NCBI RefSeq assembly: GCF_029360585.1
Contig: NZ_JAQZSJ010000002.1
Coordinates: 186,001 to 250,000 of the forward strand
DNA: 64,000 nucleotides
DNA from: Cohnella caldifontis
Lineage (GTDB): Bacteria; Bacillota; Bacilli; Paenibacillales; Paenibacillaceae
Direction of reading: 5' to 3'
Shown: piece after piece, positions 26,511-33,661 of the stretch
Numbering within the stretch: position 1 is the first letter of the stretch
Layout: every line of letters starts with the position of its first letter
Position numbers and translations under genes: made by a program
The notes under the pieces: generated by a model
Database searches by the model: none
The model's input: only the letters and a program-made list of their open reading frames with translations
What the model was told of the DNA's origin: nothing

Positions 26511-27047
26511 CGCCTAAATAACGTACCACGTACGCTAAAGCGTCGGTCTCATCGTTCAACCGCCTAAAGAACGTACCACGTACGCTAAGTCGCCGATCTC
26601 ATCGTTCAACTACCTAAATAACGTACCACGTACGCTAAAGCGTCGGTCTCATCGTTCAACCGCCTAAATAACGTACCACGTACGCTAATTCGCCGATCTC
26701 ATCGTTCAACTACCTAAATAACGTACCACGTACGCTAAAGCGTCGGTCTCATCGTTCAACCGCCTAAATAACGTACCACGTACGCTAATTCGCCGATCTC
26801 ATCGTTCAACTACCTAAATAACGTACCACGTACGCTAAAGCGTCGGTCTCATCGTTCAATCGCCGAAATAACGTACTACGTACGCTAAATCGCCAATTTC
26901 ATCGTTCAACCATTGAAATAACGTACCACATATGCTAAAGCGTCAATCTCATCGTTCAACCGCCTATATAACGTACCACGTACGCTAATTCGCCGATCTC
27001 ATCGATCAATCGCCGAAATAACGTACCCCATACGCTAAATCGCCGAG
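26511..27047. repeat. Tandem array of 50-bp units with alternating variants (11 copies)
   Basis: ACGTACCACG (or a one- to two-base variant) starts at 26521, 26571, 26621, 26671, 26721, 26771, 26821, 26871, 26921, 26971 and 27021, exactly 50 bp apart each time. Each unit holds CGTAC-cac-GTACG and a linker with (T/C)TCATCGTTCAAC. Two linker types alternate: CTAAAGCGTCGGTCTC and CTAATTCGCCGATCTC, so the true period is 100 bp over most of the array. The last three units are more diverged. No open reading frame covers it. It is unrelated in sequence to the array at 953-1768. Confidence 0.95.
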
Positions 27048-27071
27048 CAAGTATACTGCTGACTCCGACGC

Positions 27072-27090
27072 AAAAACGCCAAAATGGCGT
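27072..27090 (-). terminator. Intrinsic terminator of the PfpI-family gene
   Basis: On the minus strand ACGCCA-ttt-TGGCGT is followed by TTTTTGCG. The 6-bp stem is perfect. It starts 11 bases past the stop codon at 27102. Confidence 0.75.
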
Positions 27091-27101
27091 ATTACGCCCT
27101 C

Positions 27102-27701
27102 TTAAACCCGCTTCCAATCGTACTCCATGATCTCGGCGGCTTTAACGGCGCGTTCTTCGCCCAGCAGTCTCCCTACGACATATAAAGCCGCGTCGATGCC
27201 GGCCGATACGCCGGCGGAAAAGACGATTTTGCCGTTATCGACATATCGGGCATCCTCCAGCAATTCGGCGGAAGGCGGCATGACGGCTTTGAGTTCGTCG
27301 ATCGCGAGACGGTTGGTCGTCAGCTTCAGACCTTCCAGCAATCCGGCTTTCGCCAAAATCAGGGCACCTGAGCATACGGACAAAAGGACTTCGACTTCGT
27401 CTGCCGTTTTGCGGATCCAATCCGTCAACCTTTCGTTCAGCATTTCTTTCCTCGTCCCCCACCCTCCCGGGACGATCAAGATGTCGATTTCGGGGCAGGC
27501 ATCGATCGAATAAGCCGGGTTAATGCTCAAATTTCCCAGCGCCTTGACAGGGCGCTCATGCTCCGCCACGGTGAATACCCGGAAATCCTGTCCCCGATTG
27601 CTTCCGGTAATGAAAACTTCGAACGGGCCCGCGAAATCCAACGGCTCCACGTTGTCGAAAATCAAGACGGCAACGTTTCTTGCTTCCTGCGGCTTTTCCA
27701 C
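27102..27701 (-). CDS. DJ-1/PfpI family protein
   Basis: This is a class-I glutamine amidotransferase-like protein of the DJ-1/PfpI family; relatives include isonitrile hydratases, glyoxalases and chaperones, so the reaction cannot be named. The 199-residue product shows NVAVLIFDNVEPLDFAGPFEV at the N-terminus (split here by spacing of the fold), IDILIVPGGWGT, and LLSVCSGALILAKAGLL with the conserved nucleophile-elbow cysteine. I choose the GTG at 27701 because GGGGAGAGG lies 8 nt upstream and the size then fits the family; the frame is open to 27830. It is a single-gene unit with its own promoter and terminator, placed between the fla/che operon and rpsB. Confidence 0.88.
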   Translation of the reverse strand: MEKPQEARNVAVLIFDNVEPLDFAGPFEVFITGSNRGQDFRVFTVAEHERPVKALGNLSINPAYSIDACPEIDILIVPGGWGTRKEMLNERLTDWIRKTADEVEVLLSVCSGALILAKAGLLEGLKLTTNRLAIDELKAVMPPSAELLEDARYVDNGKIVFSAGVSAGIDAALYVVGRLLGEERAVKAAEIMEYDWKRV

Positions 27702-27844
27702 GGCGGCATCCTCTCCCCGAAAAAAAATAAAAAGCATCCGGTCTTCGACCAAACGCTTTGCCCAGGCGTACGGCATATGAAAGATGTGCTCCCCCGTGGT
27801 GATCCACGTTACGCCAGTCACACACCCCAAATGTTTACATTTCG

Positions 27845-27873
27845 ATTATATAAGAATGGCTGGAGTTTGACCA
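27845..27873 (-). promoter_or_regulatory. Promoter of the PfpI-family gene
   Basis: On the minus strand TGGTCA (27873-27868) and TATAAT (27850-27845) are 17 bp apart. The -35 box begins right after the last gene of the fla/che operon. The leader of about 140 nt contains the palindromes AAATGT-aa-ACATTT and CGTGG-atca-CCACG, which could be operator or RNA structures. Confidence 0.6.
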
Positions 27874-27874
27874 T

Positions 27875-28453
27875 TCAATCTTCTTTTTTCCGGGTCAATT
27901 CGGCGATGATTTCTCGATAAGTCGGCTTTCCCGTGAAGACGCTGGTGCCGGGCTGGATTTCCTTGCTGTAAGGCCGCGCCTCGTCTATGAAGTCGTCCGC
28001 GTCGTCGATCAAGCCGAGCCGCATCAAGCTTCTGGCGACGGTTTTCAGACTCATCCCCGGATTGACGTAAAATGAAACCTTCTCCGCAGCGGATTCGGAA
28101 GGAGACGACGTTTCTTCCGCATCCGTCGGCGACGGAGGAGGGGTTTCCGTCGCGGCCAGTCCCGACGAAGCGGCGTCCGAGGCGTTCGGGGCGGGCAACA
28201 TAGCGGCGCCGTCCCGGGGACCGGACGCCGAAGCGGGATCCGATGCGGACGGCAAAGGCAATGGCGTGCTCCCTGTCTCTTCCCGCGCTTTGGCGACGGC
28301 GTCGTCGAGCTCCTGCTGCGTATACGTTTTCGGCCCGTCCGCCACCATCAGCGACTGTTCCTGGTCTTGCGCGAACGTAATCAGCTGCAGCATCGACGCA
28401 CCCGCGATAATCCCGATCCCGAAGCCCATCCACCATTTCCGATGTTTACGCAA
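27875..28453 (-). CDS. Membrane-anchored protein with MltG/YceG-like LysM domain only
   Basis: The 192-residue protein has one N-terminal membrane segment (about residues 7-26), a Ser/Pro/Ala-rich linker (about 55-125), and a C-terminal domain, VSFYVNPGMSLKTVARSLMR onward, that matches the pattern of the LysM-like N-terminal domain of YceG/MltG endolytic transglycosylases (GLIDDADDF, YREIIAEL). The catalytic part of MltG is absent, so glycan cutting is unlikely; peptidoglycan binding is possible. The start is TTG at 28453, overlapping the previous stop as TTGCGTAA with GGGAGG 9 nt upstream. It is the last gene of the fla/che operon. Confidence 0.7.
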   Translation of the reverse strand: MRKHRKWWMGFGIGIIAGASMLQLITFAQDQEQSLMVADGPKTYTQQELDDAVAKAREETGSTPLPLPSASDPASASGPRDGAAMLPAPNASDAASSGLAATETPPPSPTDAEETSSPSESAAEKVSFYVNPGMSLKTVARSLMRLGLIDDADDFIDEARPYSKEIQPGTSVFTGKPTYREIIAELTRKKED

Positions 28454-29027
28454 GCTGCTCTTCCTCCCGCCGCGCGAGCTGCAAAATGAGCTGCACCTCG
28501 CCTTTGTTCATGCCGGCCGACTTGGCGATTTGCTCGATCGAGCGGCCTTTGGCGTGCAAAGCCAGCAAGTCGGCGTACCGATCCCGAATCGACGCCGGTC
28601 CCCGCGCCGCCGGAGGTGGGGAACGATCCCCCGACTCGGCCGGCGCCGCTTCCGGCGAAGGTTCGGTCTGGGCTGGCGCGGCGGGCGGGACGTCGGCCGT
28701 CCGGACCGCCTGGGCGGACTCGGAAACCGCCGCGCCGGTCGCAGGAGCGGCGGGCCCGTTTCTCGGCGATTCCTCCGCCGTTTGGAACCGGCGTTCCAAC
28801 TCCGCGATCTGCTGAATCAAACCTTTCACCGTTTCGTCTTGTTCCTGCTTAAATTTGGATACGGCGTCCAGCAATTCGCGGTTTTCCGTCTCCAATTCCT
28901 CCAATAAACGGTCATAGGCGGGATCGGCGCCGCCCCCCGCCTCTTCCTCCCTCTTGGCGCGGGGAGAAAGCCACGCGAAACCGAATATGGCGAATCCGAG
29001 CAATACGATGCTGAGCCAAGGACTCAT
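28446..29027 (-). CDS. SwrB-like membrane protein (DUF6115 type)
   Basis: The 193-residue protein has an N-terminal membrane helix (MSPWLSIVLLGFAIFGFAWL), a coiled coil (about 40-85), a Pro/Ala-rich linker, and a C-terminal helix-turn-helix-like domain (RYADLLALHAKGRSIEQIAK, then GEVQLILQLARR). B. subtilis SwrB, which helps activate flagellar basal-body assembly, lies at the same place after sigD and has the same layout. Function is therefore inferred from position and architecture, not from close sequence identity. AAAGGAGG lies 12 nt before the ATG. Confidence 0.65.
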   Translation of the reverse strand: MSPWLSIVLLGFAIFGFAWLSPRAKREEEAGGGADPAYDRLLEELETENRELLDAVSKFKQEQDETVKGLIQQIAELERRFQTAEESPRNGPAAPATGAAVSESAQAVRTADVPPAAPAQTEPSPEAAPAESGDRSPPPAARGPASIRDRYADLLALHAKGRSIEQIAKSAGMNKGEVQLILQLARREEEQLA

Positions 29028-29060
29028 GGTAGAATGAATCCTCCTTTCCCGGCGGCTTGG

Positions 29061-29381
29061 TCACCCCATGAAGTCGATATGCTTCCCTTTAAACGGGTGT
29101 TCGGACGCGTGCTCAGTCTCCCGCTCCGTTTCGCCGGTCTGTTTCTTGCGCCGGGAAGAAGACTGATGCCCGCCTCCCCGCTGCTGCTGATCCGTAATTT
29201 TACCCTGCGAAGCCGATTCGGCTTTGCCCGCCATATGGGCTTGCCGCTCCGTCGTTTTGACGTTATGCTGGGCCAGCAGCGCCTGCTCGGCCGTCGGCTT
29301 ATGCTGTTGCTGCTGCGCAAGGGGAGACAGCTCTGCCGTTCGCGGCAATGAAGTCTGAAAATCGATGGATTTGTAGCTCAC
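29061..29381 (-). CDS. Small Gln/Lys/Ser-rich hypothetical protein in the fla/che operon
   Basis: I do not recognise this 106-residue protein. It is hydrophilic, with SYKSIDFQTSLPRTAELSPL at the start, several Gln runs, a basic central section (SSRRKKQ) and an HIDFMG end. It has no membrane segment or signal peptide. The GTG at 29381 follows GGGAGG by 8 nt, a strong site, and the gene sits between the FapA gene and the SwrB-like gene with short gaps, so it is probably real and expressed with them. FliK-like or disordered secreted-substrate properties are possible but unproven. Confidence 0.6.
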   Translation of the reverse strand: MSYKSIDFQTSLPRTAELSPLAQQQQHKPTAEQALLAQHNVKTTERQAHMAGKAESASQGKITDQQQRGGGHQSSSRRKKQTGETERETEHASEHPFKGKHIDFMG

Positions 29382-29415
29382 GTCCGATCCCTCCCGACCA
29401 ACGATTTACTTCAAG

Positions 29416-30831
29416 TCAGATAAAGGGTACCATCGTGATGTCTCCATCCATGAAGCGGAAAGAAACGCGCTGCACGCTGTCTTTGACGAAACGGGTATAT
29501 CTCCCGACGACGATTTTGGCGCCGCCGTAAATCGTATGGGTAACGTCCACGCGGGCCGTCATCGTATCCTCCAGCGTTTTTTCGATCTCGAGGATCCGGT
29601 CCCTGATCGTTTGCAGTTCATCCGACGACGCTTTCCGGGTCACGTTCAGCTTGGCCCGCAGCGCAAGCTTATCCGGCGCCAACTGGCCTACGGAGGCCAT
29701 TTGGTCGAGGAGCGCAAGCGCTTTTTCCGTCTTGTCCAGGCCTTCCGTCAATCCTCTAACTTGCTGCTTTAACTCCTGTAATTCCTGCCGAAGTTCAGGC
29801 CGTACGCCGACTTCGACCGAAGTCGCCGTCGACATCGTGTTCCCGATCACCCGGGCTTTCACCTTCTCGCCCGCCTGTACGTTGCCGCCCACGATCAGCC
29901 CTTTGGCGCCGACGCATTCGACGTTCCGGCCCGCCCGGACGTTGGAATGCATGATGCTCTGGCTGACCAGAATGTCTTCGCCTGCCATCACGTTGCCTTC
30001 CAGCACGAACGAGCATTTGACGTTGCGGCCCGCTTTCACGTAGCCTTTGTTGCTGCCGATGATGCCTCCCGATATTTCGATCGAGCCGTCCGATTCGACT
30101 TCCGCGCCTTCGATCCCGCCGGTCACGCGGACGTCCCCTGCCGCTTTCACCCGAAAACCGGTCAGGATGTTGCCCCGGACGACCACGGTGCCGACGAAAT
30201 CGATGTTGCCGATGTTGTAGTCCACGTCCCCGTTCACTTCGTAAACCGGGAACACGTTCAGTTTGTCCTTCTCCGTCTTGGTGACGAGCCCGTCGATCGC
30301 CGCGTACATCGCGGTTTTCTCCGGATTGACGACGACGTTTTTGCCGATTTTGAACATCGCTTCCTTGCCGTCCTTGCAGGGCACGTTCTCGCCGGTGACG
30401 GCTTTTCCCGGTTCTCCGGGAATCGGGGGCACCCGTTCGGCGATCAGCTGTCCCGCTTTGACGTTGGCAAGCTGGGTGATTTCCTTGAAATCCACGCTTC
30501 CGTCCTCCCGTTCGGAGGGGCGGCTCGCCTTTCGGTCCTCCATTTCGAACAGCAAGCGGATTTTTCCGTCCACTCCGTTCTTCGGCGGAGTCCCGATCGC
30601 GACGACGTTCTGATTGAAGAAGAAATCCTGAGGTCTTTGCGAGATGAGATACAGCAGATCCTTCTGAACGCCGTGTTGGATTCCTTGGGCGGCCAAAAAC
30701 GTTTCCAACCCCGAATCGCTAAGATTGATTTCGCCTTCGACTCGCCGGAAAACCAAATAGGCATACATCTTGTCTTCGGATACCGTCACTTGGAGCAAGT
30801 CTTGAAGCTGTGCCATATCGTTGCCAGCCAA
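29416..30831 (-). CDS. FapA family protein (DUF342)
   Basis: The 471-residue protein belongs to the FapA/DUF342 family. It has an N-terminal alpha/beta region, a conserved IPGEPGKAVTGENVPCKDGK section near 135-155, then a right-handed beta-helix of repeated V-x-G-x-I turns (DVRVTGGIEGAEVESDGSIE) through about residue 335, and a coiled coil at about 350-420. In Vibrio, FapA affects flagellar placement or glucose-dependent flagellation; what it does in Firmicutes is not established. The start is TTG at 30831, 8 nt after GGAGG. It follows sigD with 16 nt between. Confidence 0.88.
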   Translation of the reverse strand: MAGNDMAQLQDLLQVTVSEDKMYAYLVFRRVEGEINLSDSGLETFLAAQGIQHGVQKDLLYLISQRPQDFFFNQNVVAIGTPPKNGVDGKIRLLFEMEDRKASRPSEREDGSVDFKEITQLANVKAGQLIAERVPPIPGEPGKAVTGENVPCKDGKEAMFKIGKNVVVNPEKTAMYAAIDGLVTKTEKDKLNVFPVYEVNGDVDYNIGNIDFVGTVVVRGNILTGFRVKAAGDVRVTGGIEGAEVESDGSIEISGGIIGSNKGYVKAGRNVKCSFVLEGNVMAGEDILVSQSIMHSNVRAGRNVECVGAKGLIVGGNVQAGEKVKARVIGNTMSTATSVEVGVRPELRQELQELKQQVRGLTEGLDKTEKALALLDQMASVGQLAPDKLALRAKLNVTRKASSDELQTIRDRILEIEKTLEDTMTARVDVTHTIYGGAKIVVGRYTRFVKDSVQRVSFRFMDGDITMVPFI

Positions 30832-30847
30832 GAGCAGCGCCTCCTTC

Positions 30848-31636
30848 TCATCCGTTCTGCAGCAATTGTTCTCTTTGCTTCGCGAGCGCCCCTCGGAGTC
30901 TCAAAATCGCTTTCGAATGCAATTGGGAGATCCGGGAAGGCGAAAGGGACATCACCTCGGCAATTTCACTCAAGGATAGATCTTCGTAGTAGAATAAGGA
31001 AACTACCGTGCGTTCTTTTTCGGTCAATCGTTCCAAACCTTGCATCAGCGTTTCTTTCAAAAACGTCTCATGTACTTTCGACTCGGGATTGGGCGCTTTA
31101 TCGTCCACGAGCAGCGACAGCCTCGTCTCGGATTCTTCTTCGCGAATCGGGTCCTCAAGCGAGCATACGGCCGCCACGGCGACTTCCTGCAGCATTTGTT
31201 GGAATTCCTTGTTCGATATGTTGAGGTAGACGCAAATTTCCTCGTCGGTCGCGGATCGCAAATATCTTTGCTCCAATACGGAATAAGCGTCTTCCATTTT
31301 TTTCGCCTTTTCCCGAACCGAGCGCGGCACCCAGTCGCCGTGGCGCAATCCGTCGATGATCGCTCCCCGGATCCGCCAAGAGGCGTAGGTTTCGAATTGA
31401 AGCCCGCGCCGGTAATCGAATTTCTCGATCGCGTCGATCAGTCCCATGACCCCATGGCTGGCCAAGTCGTCTTTGGCGACGTTCTTGGGCAGCGAGGCGG
31501 CCATCCGGCTGGACACGTACTCCACGAGCGGCAAATAATGCTCGATCAACTGCTTTCGGGCATCCGAGTCTCCGGCTTCCTTCCAGCGTTGCCACAATTC
31601 CTGATGGGAAAGCCTTGAACGGGCTTGATCGACCAT
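30848..31636 (-). CDS. sigD: RNA polymerase sigma factor SigD (FliA/WhiG family)
   Basis: SigD directs transcription of late flagellar, chemotaxis and autolysin genes. The 262-residue protein has sigma region 2 (LPLVEYVSSRMAASLPKN to YASWRIRGAIIDGLR), region 3, and region 4 with the helix-turn-helix LSEIAEVMSLSPSRISQLHS. RIRGAIIDGLR and DWVPRSVREKAKK are typical of the FliA group. AAGGTGA precedes the ATG. It is near the end of the fla/che operon, as in B. subtilis, where this distance from the promoter limits SigD level and creates motile and non-motile cells. Confidence 0.96.
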   Translation of the reverse strand: MVDQARSRLSHQELWQRWKEAGDSDARKQLIEHYLPLVEYVSSRMAASLPKNVAKDDLASHGVMGLIDAIEKFDYRRGLQFETYASWRIRGAIIDGLRHGDWVPRSVREKAKKMEDAYSVLEQRYLRSATDEEICVYLNISNKEFQQMLQEVAVAAVCSLEDPIREEESETRLSLLVDDKAPNPESKVHETFLKETLMQGLERLTEKERTVVSLFYYEDLSLSEIAEVMSLSPSRISQLHSKAILRLRGALAKQREQLLQNG

Positions 31637-31648
31637 TTTTGCTTCACC

Positions 31649-32065
31649 TTACCTTTCATCGGCCAGGCGCCGGATCGCCTGAACCACGTCCTCCGGATCG
31701 GGACCATCCAAATGGACGAGCTTTTTGGGCTGAAGCGGCTGAAATCCGGCATCCGGGCTTTCCCTGCCGTCCGACCAATTTTCCTTCAGCATTTCGCTCA
31801 GTGCTTCTCCTTCGTCGGGCGTCACGAGATCCAGCACCTTCCCCCGCTCCTCGTCTTCCGTCAGCTCGGATTCCGGGCGGGACGAAGGCAGCTGGGCTTG
31901 GGCCAGCAGGAACCGAATCGCGAATGCGATGAGGGCGAACGCCGCGAATGCGGCCAGCCCCCGAACGAATGACGTGAACATCGTATTGCGGGACAGGGAA
32001 ACCAAAAACGTAAGCAGCCCTCCCGCTCCGCCGAAAACGGCATTCCAACGCCAGGAACCGATCAT
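31649..32065 (-). CDS. Hypothetical membrane protein between cheD and sigD
   Basis: I do not recognise this 138-residue protein. It has two likely membrane segments (GGAGGLLTFLVSL and GLAAFAAFALIAFAIRFLLA) and a hydrophilic acidic C-terminal half rich in Glu, Asp and Pro with LQPKKLVHLDGPDPEDVVQA. The ATG at 32065 lies one base past the cheD stop with AAAGGAG inside cheD, and sigD starts 12 nt after its end, so it is firmly part of the operon. No equivalent stands here in B. subtilis as far as I recall. A role in motility is inferred only from position. Confidence 0.65.
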   Translation of the reverse strand: MIGSWRWNAVFGGAGGLLTFLVSLSRNTMFTSFVRGLAAFAAFALIAFAIRFLLAQAQLPSSRPESELTEDEERGKVLDLVTPDEGEALSEMLKENWSDGRESPDAGFQPLQPKKLVHLDGPDPEDVVQAIRRLADER

Positions 32066-32066
32066 G

Positions 32067-32561
32067 TTAAATCTCCTTTACACCGAACTGCACGCTGCGG
32101 ATGACGAAAATGCCCGTCCCGCTGTCGAATTCTACCGTTCGTCCATAATTGGCTCCGGTATCTTCCGCCAGCAAGGGAATGCCCGCCGCTTGCAACGCGA
32201 GCTTCGCCGATTCCACGTTGCGCGGACCGATGCGGGTCGCGTCGCTCCCCCCCGCAAACGCGAACATTTGGGCGCCTCCGGCCATTTTGGCCACCAGCCT
32301 CCCCGTCATCGCCCCGGCTTCATTCAGCCGCCGGATCAATTCCGGAATCGCCGTGTCGGCGTACTTGGCCGCGTTCAGCTGTCCTTCGCGCGCGATATCG
32401 GAAGACGGAAGCATGATGTGCGCCATCCCGGCCGTTTTCAGGACGGGATCGTACAGCGTGACGCCGACGCAGGAACCGAGACCGGTCGTTTTGAGCACCG
32501 CGCCGCCCGAAGCGACGTTCATGTCGGCCATCCCGACCTTGACCAAAATGCTTTCCATCAT
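32067..32561 (-). CDS. cheD: Chemoreceptor glutamine deamidase CheD
   Basis: CheD deamidates glutamines on chemoreceptors and also binds CheC to raise its CheY-P phosphatase activity. The 164-residue protein has the catalytic cysteine in GLGSCVGV (Cys31) and the histidine in AGMAHIMLP (His48), with a threonine in the later KMAGGAQMF-containing region. The start overlaps the cheC stop (ATGA), indicating coupling. Position cheC-cheD matches B. subtilis. Confidence 0.96.
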   Translation of the reverse strand: MMESILVKVGMADMNVASGGAVLKTTGLGSCVGVTLYDPVLKTAGMAHIMLPSSDIAREGQLNAAKYADTAIPELIRRLNEAGAMTGRLVAKMAGGAQMFAFAGGSDATRIGPRNVESAKLALQAAGIPLLAEDTGANYGRTVEFDSGTGIFVIRSVQFGVKEI

Positions 32562-33181
32562 TCCACAGGCACCCCTAGCGCACGGAAAAGCTTGTCGAAC
32601 GATTCCGGGTCAGGGATGAGGAAGAAGTGCCCGTGCGTCTCCTCTCTGCCTTCCAGGAAAGAAGTGTCGATGAGGAGCGCGTCGTCGCCCATCGTACCGA
32701 ATTGAAGCAGCCCGTAGCTCAGGATGGCTCCGGCCATGTCCACGGCGATGGACGGAACGGATGGCGACATGTACAGTCCGGTGAGGTCGCCCAAGGAGGA
32801 CAAATACGAACCGGCCAAAATGTTCCCGATCTCGCAAAGCGTGGATAGCTCCATTTCGGAGTATTCCGCCCCGTCTTCCGCGGCGCCGCCCGTAAGCAGT
32901 CCCTGAAGCAGCCTCCGAGCCGATTCCTGCGTAATGATGAAGAACATGTTGCCGGGCGCGTCTCCGTCCACCCGGAGGAAAATCGCCACGACGACGGCTT
33001 CCGAACCGCCGACCCGCTCGGCGATTTCCTCGAACGGCAGGAGGCTGACCGTAGGCACGGCCATGTCCACCGGCTTGTTCAACAGACGGGACAAAGCCGT
33101 CGCCGCATTGCCCGCCCCGATGTTGCCGACCTCCCGAAGGACGTCCATTTTGAAATCGGCGTCTTTCGGAAACAGCGTCAC
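32558..33181 (-). CDS. cheC: CheY-P phosphatase CheC
   Basis: CheC dephosphorylates CheY-P and takes part in adaptation together with CheD. The 207-residue protein has both active-site copies of the family: DVLREVGNIGAGNAATAL near residues 13-30 and STLCEIGNILAGSYL near 110-125, each with the Glu and Asn needed for catalysis. The GTG at 33181 overlaps the cheW stop as GTGA. It is part of the tightly packed cheA-cheW-cheC-cheD block. Confidence 0.96.
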   Translation of the reverse strand: MTLFPKDADFKMDVLREVGNIGAGNAATALSRLLNKPVDMAVPTVSLLPFEEIAERVGGSEAVVVAIFLRVDGDAPGNMFFIITQESARRLLQGLLTGGAAEDGAEYSEMELSTLCEIGNILAGSYLSSLGDLTGLYMSPSVPSIAVDMAGAILSYGLLQFGTMGDDALLIDTSFLEGREETHGHFFLIPDPESFDKLFRALGVPVE

Positions 33182-33645
33182 GGCTCGCTCCCGAACTGTT
33201 CAAGCTGGATGATTTCCGACTTGTTCAGAACTTCGGCCAAATGGAGCAGGATGAGCAAGCGGTCTTCTCCGACTTTCGCGACGCCGCTCAAGTATTTGGC
33301 TTTCACGCCTCCGACGACCTCCGGAGGATTCTCGATCGCGTCGCTCATGACGTCCAGCACGTCGTTGGCCGAATCCACGATGAACCCGACTTCCAGATCG
33401 TGAGCCGACACGATGATGATGCGGGAATTTTCGGTGGGCTCCGTCTCCGGCAGGCCGAATCTGCCCCGCAGGTCGATCACCGGCACGACGACCCCCCTCA
33501 GGTTGATGACCCCTTTCACGAAAGCCGGCGTTTTGGGAACCCGGGTGATCGGAACCATGCGTTCGATCGTTTTGATTTTGTCGACTTCGATGCCGTATTC
33601 TTCGTTCGCCAGGGTGAAGACGACAACCTTCAGCTCTTCTGCCAT
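33178..33645 (-). CDS. cheW: Chemotaxis coupling protein CheW
   Basis: CheW links chemoreceptors to CheA in the signalling array. The 155-residue single-domain protein shows FTLANEEYGIEVDKIKTIER, PAFVKGVINLRGVVVPVIDL (the receptor-binding strand) and IIIVSAHDLEVGFIVDSANDV at family spacing. The ATG follows AAAGGGAGG with a 6-8-nt gap. It lies 16 nt after cheA. Confidence 0.96.
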   Translation of the reverse strand: MAEELKVVVFTLANEEYGIEVDKIKTIERMVPITRVPKTPAFVKGVINLRGVVVPVIDLRGRFGLPETEPTENSRIIIVSAHDLEVGFIVDSANDVLDVMSDAIENPPEVVGGVKAKYLSGVAKVGEDRLLILLHLAEVLNKSEIIQLEQFGSEP

Positions 33646-33661
33646 GCGAATTCCTCCCTTT

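Noticed and set aside
26511-27047. Possible CRISPR array with a 20-bp repeat and 30-bp spacers
   Set aside because: The supposed spacers alternate between two versions rather than being unique, the core is short, and no cas gene is present.
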